A stretch of DNA of 64,000 bases from Flavobacterium sp. 90 (lineage in GTDB: Bacteria > Bacteroidota > Bacteroidia > Flavobacteriales > Flavobacteriaceae), in contig NZ_SMGE01000001.1 of NCBI RefSeq assembly GCF_004339525.1, positions 4,774,001 to 4,838,000 of the forward strand, given 5' to 3'. Positions 1 through 9,094 of this stretch are shown in pieces; the first letter of the stretch is position 1; every line of letters starts with the position of its first letter. The notes below the pieces were generated by a model. It was given only the letters and a program-made list of their open reading frames with translations. It had not been told where the DNA came from and searched no databases. The position numbers and the translations under genes are program-made.

Positions 1-47
1 AAAGGAATTACGTGTGTGATTTTAATCCGTTGAAATTGCAAGATTGC
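1..47. repeat. decayed half of the 100-bp palindromic element
   Basis: The first 47 bases match, with substitutions, the right half of the element at 124-223: both carry a GGAATTACG(T/C)GTGTGAT core and end in CAAGATTGCG. The left half is outside the window or lost. Confidence 0.5.
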
Positions 48-62
48 GAATAACCGCGAAAA

Positions 63-93
63 CCTTTGTCAAAGTTTTAAACTTTGACAAAGG
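63..93. repeat. 31-bp palindrome, CCTTTGTCAAAG family
   Basis: This is a perfect inverted repeat with arms CCTTTGTCAAAGTTT and AAACTTTGACAAAGG. The same palindrome recurs at 38391-38419, 43444-43474 and 59241-59271, always between genes. It can fold into a strong hairpin and may act as a terminator or be a miniature dispersed repeat. Confidence 0.75.
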
Positions 94-123
94 TAATATC
101 CACAAAGAAATACCCGCAACGTT

Positions 124-223
124 TGTCATTTCGACGGAGGAGAAATCACACTAGAAATTCGACAAAGATTGGCGATTTTAGGAACGGAATTACGCGTGTG
201 ATTTCTCCTCCGTCGAAATGACA
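124..223. repeat. 100-bp palindromic dispersed element (copy A)
   Basis: The element opens with TGTCATTTCGACGGAGGAG and closes with its reverse complement CTCCTCCGTCGAAATGACA. Its interior carries a GACAAAGATTGGCGATTTT core. Near-identical copies lie at 17972-18071, 27029-27128 and 61170-61272. Three copies are exactly 100 bp and one is 103 bp. No ORF is present, so this is a non-coding dispersed repeat. Confidence 0.8.
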
Positions 224-271
224 AGATTGCGAAAAAACTAGATTGAAGAAAAAATTACAAAGAATAAAATA

Positions 272-1858
272 ATGAGAAAAATATACGTCTCGCTTTTATT
301 GGTTATGAGTTCGCTGTCATTTGCACAGCGAACCATCACCATTAGCACAGATAATGTAGTGCAAACTATGGACGGTTTCGGAGGTTCTGATGCCTGGAGA
401 TGTCAGTTTGTGGGTAAAAATTGGCCAGATCAAAAAAAGAACGCCATTGCTGATTTACTTTTTAGTAAAGAAATTGACGCACAAGGAAATCCAAAAGGAA
501 TCGGGCTTTCGATCTGGAGATTTAATCTTGGAGCAGGAAGTACAGAGCAAGGCGAAAACAGCAGAGTTTCGGACGAGTGGAGAAGAAGCGAATCTTTTTT
601 GCAAGCCAACGGAACTTACGATTTCTCTAAACAAGAAGGGCAAAGATGGTTTTTGCAGGCTGCTAAAAAACGAGGTGTCGAGAAATTCCTGATTTTTACC
701 AATAGTCCACCGGTTTATATGACAAACAACGGATTGTCCTTTGCAACTCAAAAGAATAAACTGAATCTAAAAGATGGTGCAATTCCAAAATTTGCCGATT
801 TCTTAGTTCAAAGTATTCAGGGATTAGAGAAAAAAGAAGGAATCAAATTCGATTATGTAAGTCCAATAAACGAACCGCAATGGGAATGGATGCCAAATAA
901 CGGCGACAAAAACAGTCAGGAAGGAACGCCGGCAACCAATCAGGAAATCTATGATTTGACCAAATCACTTTCGGAAAAACTCAAAGCAAATAAAATGAGT
1001 ACTGAAATCGTAATTGCCGAAGCTGGACAAATCAATTATTTATATGAAAATGTAAATGCCGAAAACAGAGACAATCAAATTGAGTATTTCTTTGGAAAAA
1101 CAAAAACAAACATTTCGAAATTCTCTAATGTAAAAAATGTGATTTTAGGGCACAGTTACTTTACAACGTGGCCAGTTGAGAAACAAGTTTTAAGCCGAAA
1201 ACTAATCGCGGCAAACATTAGACAAAATCCCGGATTGAAATATTGGCAATCAGAATATTGCATTTTAGAAAACCCCGGAGAAGCTGAAATTCCGGGTGGT
1301 TCAGGCGGAGGAAGAGATTTAGGAATGCAAACAGCTTTATTCGTTGCGCGTTTAATTCACAATGATATTGCAGTTGCAAACGCCGCTTCATGGCAATGGT
1401 GGACTTCAATAACCAGAGTCGATTATAAAGACGGTTTGATTTACCTTGACGACGGAAAAAGCAACGGAGGAACAACACCGGATTACGTGAGAAACGATGG
1501 AGAATTTCATGATTCAAAACTACTTTGGGCTTTAGGAAATTATTCCTTATTTGTGCGTCCGGGAATGCTAAGAATCGATGTTCCAAATCAAAACGAACTC
1601 GACGCTGCAAACGACGTTATGTTAACAGCTTATAAAGATGTACAGAACAAAAAACTAATTGTAGTTGCGGTAAACTGCGGAAAATCTCCCCAGAAATACA
1701 AATTCAATCTTTCAAAAGGAACGGTAAAAAATAACGAAGTAACGCCGTATATTACTTCGGAAAACAGCAATTTAAAAAGAACAGAAATTCAAAAAATCGA
1801 TAATCTCGAAATTCCAGCTAAATCAGTAGTGACGTTTGTTGGAGAATTACAGTATTAA
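272..1858 (+). CDS. GH30 glycosidase, probable endo-beta-1,6-galactanase
   Basis: Exported 528-aa glycoside hydrolase of clan A. A signal peptide ends near residue 19 (SLSFA-Q). The barrel opens with MDGFGGSDAW, typical of GH30 enzymes. The acid/base is probably E201 in SPINEPQ and the nucleophile E328 in WQSEYC. The mature enzyme has a short C-terminal beta domain and no T9SS domain, so it probably acts in the periplasm. The family knowledge used is that GH30 includes beta-1,6-galactanases active on arabinogalactan side chains; GH2, GH27 and GH43 genes just downstream support that substrate. It is less likely a xylanase or glucosylceramidase. Start choice: ATG followed directly by the signal peptide. 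Confidence 0.8.
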   Translation: MRKIYVSLLLVMSSLSFAQRTITISTDNVVQTMDGFGGSDAWRCQFVGKNWPDQKKNAIADLLFSKEIDAQGNPKGIGLSIWRFNLGAGSTEQGENSRVSDEWRRSESFLQANGTYDFSKQEGQRWFLQAAKKRGVEKFLIFTNSPPVYMTNNGLSFATQKNKLNLKDGAIPKFADFLVQSIQGLEKKEGIKFDYVSPINEPQWEWMPNNGDKNSQEGTPATNQEIYDLTKSLSEKLKANKMSTEIVIAEAGQINYLYENVNAENRDNQIEYFFGKTKTNISKFSNVKNVILGHSYFTTWPVEKQVLSRKLIAANIRQNPGLKYWQSEYCILENPGEAEIPGGSGGGRDLGMQTALFVARLIHNDIAVANAASWQWWTSITRVDYKDGLIYLDDGKSNGGTTPDYVRNDGEFHDSKLLWALGNYSLFVRPGMLRIDVPNQNELDAANDVMLTAYKDVQNKKLIVVAVNCGKSPQKYKFNLSKGTVKNNEVTPYITSENSNLKRTEIQKIDNLEIPAKSVVTFVGELQY

Positions 1859-1868
1859 AAAGTTTTAA

Positions 1869-1911
1869 GTTTCAGGTTTCAAGTTATCACAATGAACTTG
1901 AAACCTGAAAC
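1869..1911. terminator. 17-bp perfect hairpin between GH30 and GH2
   Basis: The arms GTTTCAGGTTTCAAGTT (1869-1885) and AACTTGAAACCTGAAAC (1895-1911) pair perfectly around a 9-nt loop. No T-run follows, so it may be a processing or stabilising hairpin, or a dispersed repeat, rather than a classical terminator. Confidence 0.5.
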
Positions 1912-1999
1912 CTGAAACCCGAAACAAAAAAACTAAATTTAAGAATAACACAAAAGCTCAGAACCTCAGTATCTCAGCACCTTAGAACCTTTAAGAAAA

Positions 2000-4420
2000 A
2001 TGTTTACAAAAAAGATCTTACTACCCGTACTTCTCTTTTCGTGTATGTCTGCCTTCAGTCAGATATCGTTTGGAGATTCCAAAAAAATCAATGACAACTG
2101 GAAGTTTAACTTGCAAGATACTCCCGATGCGCAAAAAGCAACTTACGACGACAGCAAATGGCAAGCCGTAAATGTGCCGCACGATTGGAGCGTAAAAGGA
2201 CAATTGAGCCCAACACTGGCAAGTTGTACAGGTTTCTTGCCGGGCGGAATTGGCTGGTATAGAAAATCAATTAATATTCCGCAAAATAAAGCAGGCGAAA
2301 AAGTCTATTTATATTTCGAAGGCGTTTACAACAGAAGCGAAGTTTTCCTTAACGGACATTCATTAGGAAAACGTCCAAACGGATATATTTCTTTTGCTTA
2401 TGATGCAACTCCATATATAAAATATGGTCAGGAAAATATCATTTCAGTTCGTGTAGATCATAGCCAGAGTGCTGATTCAAGATGGTATACAGGTTCAGGA
2501 ATTTATAGAAATGTTTGGTTGGTTTATTCAAATCCTGTTCATATTGCACAATGGGGCGTTTACGCTTATCCCGAAGTAAAAAACGGAACAGGAACTTTAA
2601 ATGTTGAGGTTGATGTTGAAAATAATTCAGCGGCAAAATCTAGTGTAACCGTAATAAATGAATTGATTTCTAAAGACGGAAAACCTGTTGGAAAATCTTC
2701 TTCTAAAGTTGAAATTGCAGCAAACAAAAGTGGAAAAATTTCGACTAAGATAAACGTAAAAAATCCTCAATTGTGGGATTTAGAAAATCCTAATTTATAT
2801 CAGCTTAAAACAACCGTTTTAAAAGATGGAAAACAAATAGATGAAACAACTACAAAAACAGGTTTCAGAACTTTTACTTTCGATGCAAATAATGGTTTTG
2901 CATTAAACGGAAAATGGATGAAAATGAAAGGAGTTTGTTTGCATCATGACGCAGGAGTTTTAGGTTCTGCAGTTCCAAGAGAAGTTTGGGAAACAAGATT
3001 AAAAACATTGAAAGAAATTGGTGTAAATGCCATTCGTACAAGTCATAATCCGCAAGCGCCGGTTTTTTATGAACTTTGTGATGAATTAGGATTATTGGTT
3101 TTAAACGAAGCTTATGACGAATGGGAATTTCCAAAACGTAAATGGTTAGAAGGCTGGAATTACGGAACTCCGGGATTCGAAGGTTCATTTGATATTTTTG
3201 CAGATTATGGCGAAAAAGACCTTGAAGATTTCGTTCGTCGCGATAGAAATCACCTTTCAGTATTTGCGTGGAGTATTGGTAATGAAGTAGATTATCCAAA
3301 CGATCCATATTCTCACCCGGTTTTAGACAAAGGAAAAGAAGGTTTTGGACAAGCAGCTTACGGTGGTTACAAAAAAGATGCACCAGATGCAATGCGTCTT
3401 GGAGTAATTGCAAAACGTTTGGTTGCAGCAGTTAAAAAATACGATAAATCTCGTCCAACAACAGCAGGATTAGCCGGTGTTGCAATGTCTAACGAAACAG
3501 AATATCCGGGAGCATTAGACATTACAGGATACAATTATACCGAAAGCAAATACCAATCAGATCACGAAAAATACCCAAACAGAGTTATTTTCGGAAGTGA
3601 AAATGTTCACGACATGGAACCTTGGTTAGCGGTAAAAAACAACAAACATATTTTTGGACAATTTTTATGGACAGGAATTGATTATTTGGGAGAATCAGGA
3701 AGATGGCCTTCAAGAGGATTTTACTCAGGATTAGTTGATTTTGCGGGAGTAATCAAGCCAAGAGGATATTTCCGTCAGTCACTTTGGTCAGATAAACCAA
3801 TGGCTTATATCGGAACTTATCCGTTAAAAGATGTAAAAGACGTTTCTAAAGATGCATGGGCAATCTGGAATTACACTCAAGGTGAAATGATTCGCGTTGT
3901 GGTTTATACCAATGCTGCAAAAGCACGTTTAGAATTAAACGGAAAAGTAGTTGGAGAAGCAAAAGCTTACGACGAAAAAATAGGAATTATTTATTGGGAT
4001 ATTCCATTTGCATCAGGAAAATTAGAAGCAATAGGTTTAGATAAAAATGACAAAGAAGTTAGCAAATACACAATTAATTCGACACAACAACCAGTTGAAT
4101 TGACAATTGCTGATAAAAACATCACGATCACAAAAGACAAAGGCGTTGCCAAAATAATGGTTCAGGTTAAAGATCAAAATGGTTTGCCTGTAATGCTTTC
4201 AGACAATGAAGTTACTTGTACGATTACCGGACCTGGAATTTTATTAGGACTTGAAGCAGGAAATAACAGCGACGTGACAGATTATACAGATAATGTTCAA
4301 AGAGTTTATCACGGTCATATTGCTGCTTATATTCAATCAACCGGAGAAGCACAGCCTATAAAAGTGACTTTTACAAGCCAATGGTTAAAACCGGTTGAGG
4401 TTATAATTAATGTAAAATAA
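2000..4420 (+). CDS. GH2 beta-galactosidase, exported
   Basis: This is an 806-aa GH2 enzyme with a signal peptide (residues 1-20). The order is sugar-binding jelly roll (about 25-190), immunoglobulin-like domain (about 195-295), TIM barrel (about 300-600) and extra C-terminal beta domains. The barrel shows E429 (acid/base, WSIGNE) and E534 (nucleophile, FGSEN). It lacks the N-x-K uronate motif seen in the two GH2 proteins at 12181-16575, which favours a neutral sugar, most simply beta-galactosyl residues. Placed 141 bp after the GH30 gene, it probably removes galactose from the oligosaccharides made by that enzyme. Exact linkage specificity is inferred. Confidence 0.82.
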   Translation: MFTKKILLPVLLFSCMSAFSQISFGDSKKINDNWKFNLQDTPDAQKATYDDSKWQAVNVPHDWSVKGQLSPTLASCTGFLPGGIGWYRKSINIPQNKAGEKVYLYFEGVYNRSEVFLNGHSLGKRPNGYISFAYDATPYIKYGQENIISVRVDHSQSADSRWYTGSGIYRNVWLVYSNPVHIAQWGVYAYPEVKNGTGTLNVEVDVENNSAAKSSVTVINELISKDGKPVGKSSSKVEIAANKSGKISTKINVKNPQLWDLENPNLYQLKTTVLKDGKQIDETTTKTGFRTFTFDANNGFALNGKWMKMKGVCLHHDAGVLGSAVPREVWETRLKTLKEIGVNAIRTSHNPQAPVFYELCDELGLLVLNEAYDEWEFPKRKWLEGWNYGTPGFEGSFDIFADYGEKDLEDFVRRDRNHLSVFAWSIGNEVDYPNDPYSHPVLDKGKEGFGQAAYGGYKKDAPDAMRLGVIAKRLVAAVKKYDKSRPTTAGLAGVAMSNETEYPGALDITGYNYTESKYQSDHEKYPNRVIFGSENVHDMEPWLAVKNNKHIFGQFLWTGIDYLGESGRWPSRGFYSGLVDFAGVIKPRGYFRQSLWSDKPMAYIGTYPLKDVKDVSKDAWAIWNYTQGEMIRVVVYTNAAKARLELNGKVVGEAKAYDEKIGIIYWDIPFASGKLEAIGLDKNDKEVSKYTINSTQQPVELTIADKNITITKDKGVAKIMVQVKDQNGLPVMLSDNEVTCTITGPGILLGLEAGNNSDVTDYTDNVQRVYHGHIAAYIQSTGEAQPIKVTFTSQWLKPVEVIINVK

Positions 4421-4445
4421 TTGGCATAAGATTAATCGTCAACGA

Positions 4446-4490
4446 AGACCTAACAGTCCCGAAGCCTCGGGATTAAAACCTGTTAGGTCT
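4446..4490. terminator. double hairpin downstream of GH2
   Basis: The outer arms AGACCTAACAG (4446-4456) and CTGTTAGGTCT (4480-4490) enclose an inner TCCCGA / TCGGGA hairpin. It lies 25 bp after the GH2 stop. It lacks a strong T-run, so it may equally be a dispersed palindrome. Confidence 0.45.
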
Positions 4491-4568
4491 AATGAGCGAG
4501 ATAAATTAAAATCATTATAATCTTTTTAATCTGTGGCAAAATAAATTGACACAAGAAGTAATGAATAA

Positions 4569-4601
4569 AGACCCGACAGACTTTAAAAACCTGTCGGGTC
4601 T
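4569..4601. terminator. perfect hairpin upstream of GH27
   Basis: The arms AGACCCGACAG (4569-4579) and CTGTCGGGTCT (4591-4601) pair perfectly. It resembles the preceding hairpin in layout (AGACC...GGTCT), which suggests both belong to one repeat family. Confidence 0.45.
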
Positions 4602-4673
4602 AATTTAAAATACAGATATTAAAAAAAGTTTATTATATTTAAAGTGTAATAATAACACTTATTTGAAATTAAG

Positions 4674-6044
4674 ATGAAAATAAAAAATAGAATAGCCTTA
4701 ATACTTGGAGTTGTTTTAGTATCAGCTTCTTCAAATGCACAGACAAAAACATTCGCAAAAGACGAGTTCAAACAATGGGCACAAACACCGCCAATGGGTT
4801 GGAACAGTTGGGATTGTTACGGTTCGACAGTAGAAGAACACGAGGTAAAAGCCAACGCCGATTATATGGTTAAAAACCTGAAAAAATTTGGTTGGGAATA
4901 TGTTGTAGTAGACATCAGATGGTTTGTAGAAAACGACAAAGCAGGCGGATATAACCAAACAGATCCCAGATATGTAATCGATCAATACGGAAGATATCAA
5001 CCAGCCGTAAACCGTTTTCCATCGGCGAAAGACGGACAAGGATTCAAACCTTTAGCAGATTATATTCATAAAAAAGGATTGAAATTTGGAATCCATATCA
5101 TGCGCGGAATTCCTAAAAAAGCTGTTGAAGAAAAATTACCTATTAAAGGCACAAACGGAATCACAGCAGATCAAATTTATTCTACAGCATTGCAATGCGA
5201 ATGGTTAAAAGATAATTATACCGTTGTTGCAGACAAAGCCGGAGCACAAGAATATTATGATTCATTGTTTGAACTTTACGCACAATGGGGCGTAGATTTT
5301 ATCAAAATCGATGATTTATCACGACCTTATCACGAAGGCGAAATCAACTTAATAAGAAACGCGATCGACAAATGCGGACGTAAAATTGTATTAAGTACTT
5401 CGCCTGGAGAAACGCCAATTACGGCTGCTTCACACGTAAAAGAACATGCAAATATGTGGAGAATGGTTGACGATGTTTGGGACACTTGGCCGCACATTAC
5501 GCATTTGATGGAAGTAAGCCAGAAATGGTATCCGTACATTGCACCGGGAACATGGCCAGACTGCGATATGATTCCGCTTGGACGTATTTCCTTAAGAGGA
5601 GAACGTGGTGAAGACCGAATGACTCGTTTGACAAAAGACGAACAATATACGTTGATTACCTTCTTCAATATCTTTAAATCACCGTTGTTTTTTGGTGGAG
5701 ATTTACCAAGTAATGACGCTTTTACCTTGTCATTATTAACCAATAAAGATGTGGTAAAAATGCACAATGAAAGTACAGATGTTAAACAACTTTTTCAGAA
5801 AGATGGAAAAATTGCTGTGACTTCAAAAAATCCTAAAGACGGAAGCGTTTATTTGGCTTTGTTTAATATTTCAGATAATGCTTCTGAGAAAATAGCTGTA
5901 AATCTTTCAGATCTTGGAATTTCAGGTTCTGCCGAAGTTTTAAATCTTTGGACAGGTGAAAAATCAAAAGTTTCTGCCAAAGAAATTTCTGCAGAATTAA
6001 AACCACATAGTTCTGTCTTATATCAATTAAAAAACAAAAAATAA
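4674..6044 (+). CDS. GH27 glycosidase, alpha-galactosidase or beta-L-arabinopyranosidase
   Basis: This 456-aa exported enzyme has a signal peptide ending near SNA-Q and a GH27 barrel beginning TPPMGWNSWDCYG. The nucleophile is D213 (FIKID) and the acid/base lies in the RMVDD motif (D266/D267). The sugar-contacting pair that is DD in common alpha-galactosidases reads D80-I81 here (VVVDIRW). As I recall, changes at that second Asp accompany beta-L-arabinopyranosidase activity within GH27, and arabinopyranose caps occur on arabinogalactan. The barrel is followed by a short beta-sandwich. The stop codon overlaps the start of the next gene by one base (TAATG), so the two are co-translated. Confidence 0.8.
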   Translation: MKIKNRIALILGVVLVSASSNAQTKTFAKDEFKQWAQTPPMGWNSWDCYGSTVEEHEVKANADYMVKNLKKFGWEYVVVDIRWFVENDKAGGYNQTDPRYVIDQYGRYQPAVNRFPSAKDGQGFKPLADYIHKKGLKFGIHIMRGIPKKAVEEKLPIKGTNGITADQIYSTALQCEWLKDNYTVVADKAGAQEYYDSLFELYAQWGVDFIKIDDLSRPYHEGEINLIRNAIDKCGRKIVLSTSPGETPITAASHVKEHANMWRMVDDVWDTWPHITHLMEVSQKWYPYIAPGTWPDCDMIPLGRISLRGERGEDRMTRLTKDEQYTLITFFNIFKSPLFFGGDLPSNDAFTLSLLTNKDVVKMHNESTDVKQLFQKDGKIAVTSKNPKDGSVYLALFNISDNASEKIAVNLSDLGISGSAEVLNLWTGEKSKVSAKEISAELKPHSSVLYQLKNKK

Positions 6045-7978
6045 TGAAGAGATTACAATTTTGTCTTGTATCGTTTTTACTTTTTTTTACTTTTTTACAA
6101 GCCCAGAATAATACAAAAGGAATTCCGCCAGTTATTGCCGAGAAAGATTTGACAGCTTATTTATTCGTTTATTTTACAGGAAATAATGTCGAAGAAGAAG
6201 CCGTAAGATATGCCATCAGCGCAGACGGTTATCATTATTACAATCTGAATAATAATCAGGCTGTTATTGATAGTAAAACGATAAGTTCAACCGGAGGCGT
6301 TCGCGATCCGCATATTTTGCGTGGCGACGATGGCAAAACATTTTATATGGTTTTGACCGATATGACATCTTCAAAAGGATGGGACAGCAATCGTGCAATG
6401 ATTTTATTAAAAAGTAAAGATCTTGTAAAATGGGAGAGTAGTGTAGTAAATATTCAAACCGCTTTTTCAGGAAATGAAAACCTGAAACGTGTTTGGGCGC
6501 CGCAAACAATTTATGATGCAAAAGCAGGGAAATACATGATTTACTTTAGTATGCAATATGCCGGAGGACCTGATAAGATTTATTACGCTTATGCGAATAA
6601 AGATTTCACAGCTCTGGAAAGTGCTCCAAAATTATTATTTGTGCCAAAATCAGAAAGAGCTTGCATCGACGGAGATATTATCGAAAAAGACGGAGTTTAT
6701 CATCTTTTCTACAAAACAGAAACCGAAAAAGCAGGAATAAAAGTCGCTACAACAACCGATTTAACATCTGGAAAATGGACAGAAAACGACAATTATTTGC
6801 AACAAACCAATGATGGAGTTGAAGGTTCAAGCGTTTTCAAACTAAATAATTCCGATGAATATATTTTGATGTATGATATTTATACCAAAGGAAAATATCA
6901 GTTTACAAAAACGAAAGACTTAGAAAATTTCACGGTAATTGACAACGATATTTCCATGGATTTCAATCCGCGTCATGGGACAATTTTACCCATAACTCGT
7001 TCTGAATTGAAAAGATTGATTGCCAAATGGGGAATGCCAAAAGATTTTCCGAAAATAAATAATAATCCCGTTTTAGAAGGATATTATGCAGATCCTGAGA
7101 TTTTATATTCAAACAAAACAAACAAATATTATATCTATCCAACAAGTGACGGATTTGATGGCTGGTCAGGTTATTATTTTAAAACTTTTTCTTCAGATAA
7201 TTTAACCAACTGGAAAGATGAAGGCATTATTCTGGATCTGAAAAAAGACGTAAGCTGGGCAAACAGAAATGCCTGGGCACCTTGTATTGTCGAGAAAAAA
7301 ATCAAAGGTAAATACAAGTATTTCTATTATTTTACGGCAGCACAAAAAGTTGGAGTTGCATCGTCAGATAATCCAACGGGACCTTTTAAAGATAGCGGAA
7401 AAGCATTAATAAGCACAAGACCCGAAGGCATAAAAGACGGTCAGGAAATTGATCCTGATGTTTTTACAGATCCAAAAACAAATAAAAGTTATTTATACTG
7501 GGGCAACGGTTATATGGCTGTAGCCGAATTGAATGCAGATATGATTTCGATAAAAAAAGGAAGTACTAAAGTCATTAAAACAGATAATACCTTTAGAGAA
7601 GGAACATATGTTATTTATAGAAAAGGAATTTATTACTTTTTATGGAGCGAAGATGATACCAGAAGCCCAAATTACAAAGTAAGATATGGAATTTCGAAAT
7701 CGCCGCTTGGACCAATTGAAATTACGGAAAACAACATCGTTATACAAGGAAATCCAGATCAGGGAATTTATGCAACAGGACATAACTCTGTACTACAAAT
7801 TCCAAACAAAGACGAGTGGTATATTACATATCATCGATTTTCATACCCAACTGGAATAAAAATGGGCGATGCAGGAGGTTTTCATAGAGAAGTTTGCATT
7901 GATAAACTAGAGTTTAATCCCGATGGAACCATCAAACAAGTAATTCCAACGCACACTGGAATTAATGCAATTAAGTAA
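6044..7978 (+). CDS. tandem GH43-GH43 protein, probable arabinosidase/galactosidase
   Basis: The 644-aa exported protein contains two five-bladed propellers. Module 1 (about 30-330) has a candidate triad D88 (RDPH), D209 (CIDGD) and E260 (GVEGS). Module 2 (about 340-640) has D350 (YADPEI), D470 (EIDPDV) and E519 (REGTY). Module 2 resembles GH43 alpha-L-arabinofuranosidases/beta-xylosidases. Module 1 is more divergent, but its acidic residues are intact. Translational coupling to the GH27 gene and the upstream GH30/GH2 suggest removal of terminal arabinose or galactose from arabinogalactan. Which module does what cannot be read from sequence alone. Confidence 0.78.
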   Translation: MKRLQFCLVSFLLFFTFLQAQNNTKGIPPVIAEKDLTAYLFVYFTGNNVEEEAVRYAISADGYHYYNLNNNQAVIDSKTISSTGGVRDPHILRGDDGKTFYMVLTDMTSSKGWDSNRAMILLKSKDLVKWESSVVNIQTAFSGNENLKRVWAPQTIYDAKAGKYMIYFSMQYAGGPDKIYYAYANKDFTALESAPKLLFVPKSERACIDGDIIEKDGVYHLFYKTETEKAGIKVATTTDLTSGKWTENDNYLQQTNDGVEGSSVFKLNNSDEYILMYDIYTKGKYQFTKTKDLENFTVIDNDISMDFNPRHGTILPITRSELKRLIAKWGMPKDFPKINNNPVLEGYYADPEILYSNKTNKYYIYPTSDGFDGWSGYYFKTFSSDNLTNWKDEGIILDLKKDVSWANRNAWAPCIVEKKIKGKYKYFYYFTAAQKVGVASSDNPTGPFKDSGKALISTRPEGIKDGQEIDPDVFTDPKTNKSYLYWGNGYMAVAELNADMISIKKGSTKVIKTDNTFREGTYVIYRKGIYYFLWSEDDTRSPNYKVRYGISKSPLGPIEITENNIVIQGNPDQGIYATGHNSVLQIPNKDEWYITYHRFSYPTGIKMGDAGGFHREVCIDKLEFNPDGTIKQVIPTHTGINAIK

Positions 7979-7998
7979 TGTGACTTGTTGTTGGAAGT

Positions 7999-8155
7999 TG
8001 TGCCGTTAGGCACTAAATATAGGTAGTCATTATAGGTTCAAAACTTAATGGCGTGCCGTAGGTACGCAACAAAACGATAACCATTGCGTACCTACGGCAC
8101 GCTAAACTCATCCCAATTCATGTTTTTTTACCAATATTTAGTGCCTAACGGCACA
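7999..8155. repeat. 157-bp doubly palindromic element, copy 1
   Basis: The gap at 7979-8761 (783 bp) has no gene and is filled by three such elements. Each has outer arms TGTGCCGTTAGGCACTAAAT / ATTTAGTGCCTAACGGCACA and inner arms GCGTGCCGTAGGTACGCAA / TTGCGTACCTACGGCACGC. A decayed copy of the terminator at 8701-8733 follows at about 8189-8220. Confidence 0.85.
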
Positions 8156-8253
8156 TTTTAATTCTTGATTCATAGTCGTATTGATAAACAAAAAAAGCGA
8201 GGCTAAAAACTTCATTTTTTTAAAATTCTTTAAAACAAAAAAAGTCTGCAATT

Positions 8254-8410
8254 TGTGCCGTTAGGCACTAAATATCGCTAGTCATTATAGGTTCAAAACT
8301 CAATGGCGTGCCGTAGGTACGCAACAAAACGGTAACCATTGCGTACCTAAGGCACGCTAAACCTATTCTAATTCATGTTTTTTTACCAATATTTAGTGCC
8401 TAACGGCACA
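8254..8410. repeat. 157-bp doubly palindromic element, copy 2
   Basis: Same length and architecture as copy 1, with a few substitutions in the interior. It starts 255 bp after copy 1. A second decayed terminator copy (AAAAAAGCGAGGCTAAAAA) follows at about 8438-8470. Confidence 0.85.
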
Positions 8411-8500
8411 TTTCAATTCTTGATTCATCTTTGGATTAAAAAAGCGAGGCTAAAAATTTCATTTTTTTAAAATTCTTTAAAACAAAAAAAGTCTGCAATT

Positions 8501-8657
8501 TGTGCCGTTAGGCACTAAATATCGGTAGTCATTATAGGTTCAAAGTTCGTTGGCGTGCCGTAGGTACGCAACAAAATGTTAATCATTGCGTACCTACGGC
8601 ACGCTAAACCTATTATAATTCATATTTTTTTACCAATATTTAGTGCCTAACGGCACA
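8501..8657. repeat. 157-bp doubly palindromic element, copy 3
   Basis: Same length again, starting 247 bp after copy 2. Here the outer palindrome extends further: GTCTGCAATT before the left arm is mirrored by AATTGCAGA after the right arm. That may make it the most intact copy. A degenerate right half of the family also occurs at about 47140-47210. Confidence 0.85.
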
Positions 8658-8700
8658 AATTGCAGATTTTATATTCTTGATTCATATTGTATTAATAAAC

Positions 8701-8733
8701 AAAAAAAGCGAGGCTATAAACCTCGCTTTTTTT
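8701..8733. terminator. bidirectional terminator below the YegP-like gene
   Basis: The arms AAAAAAAGCGAGG and CCTCGCTTTTTTT enclose a 7-nt loop, with A- and T-runs on either side. It lies 28 bp beyond the stop of the - strand gene at 8762-9094. Imperfect copies sit inside the repeat array to the left. Confidence 0.85.
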
Positions 8734-8761
8734 ATGAAAATATCTTATTTGTTAAATAAAA

Positions 8762-9094
8762 TTATGCTGTCTGATCATCTGTAGTTGCTGCTGACGCATT
8801 TGTTTTTACCGATTCAATTCCGTTTTCTCTTGCGGCAGTACTTTCATACATTTCGCTAGCGCCAATAATTTGACCGTTAGTAGCCTTTAGATTAAAATAA
8901 GGTTTACCATTAGAAGATTCTTTTCTGTCAAATTTATTGTCATCTGCTGAGTTTGTTTTCACAGATTCAATACCATTTAGACACGCAGCTTTTGTAGTAT
9001 AACCTTCGCTGGTTAAAATTGTTTGACCGTTACCTGCTTTTAAATTAAATTGAAATTCGCCGTTAGTTCTTTTAGTAATCACAAATTTTCCCAT
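8762..9094 (-). CDS. YegP/UPF0339 (DUF1508) family protein
   Basis: A 110-aa cytoplasmic protein made of two tandem copies of a roughly 48-residue module. Each has F-x-F/Y-N-L-K-A-x-N-G-Q, an S-E-x-Y strand and a GIESVKTN ending. This is the standard two-repeat form of the family. The biochemical role of the family is not established. The gene stands alone with its own terminator. Confidence 0.85.
   Translation of the reverse strand: MGKFVITKRTNGEFQFNLKAGNGQTILTSEGYTTKAACLNGIESVKTNSADDNKFDRKESSNGKPYFNLKATNGQIIGASEMYESTAARENGIESVKTNASAATTDDQTA

Noticed and set aside
1218..1610. 130-codon - strand open frame inside GH30
   Set aside because: Antisense shadow of the GH30 coding sequence with no independent signals.
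2874..3413. 179-codon open frame on the - strand inside the GH2 gene
   Set aside because: It lies antisense to a well-conserved catalytic domain, has a composition unlike a real protein and no recognisable domain.
7999..8657. Regularly spaced repeats that could suggest a CRISPR array
   Set aside because: Only three units, each 157 bp and internally palindromic. The sequences between them are related to each other, not unique spacers, and no cas gene is present.
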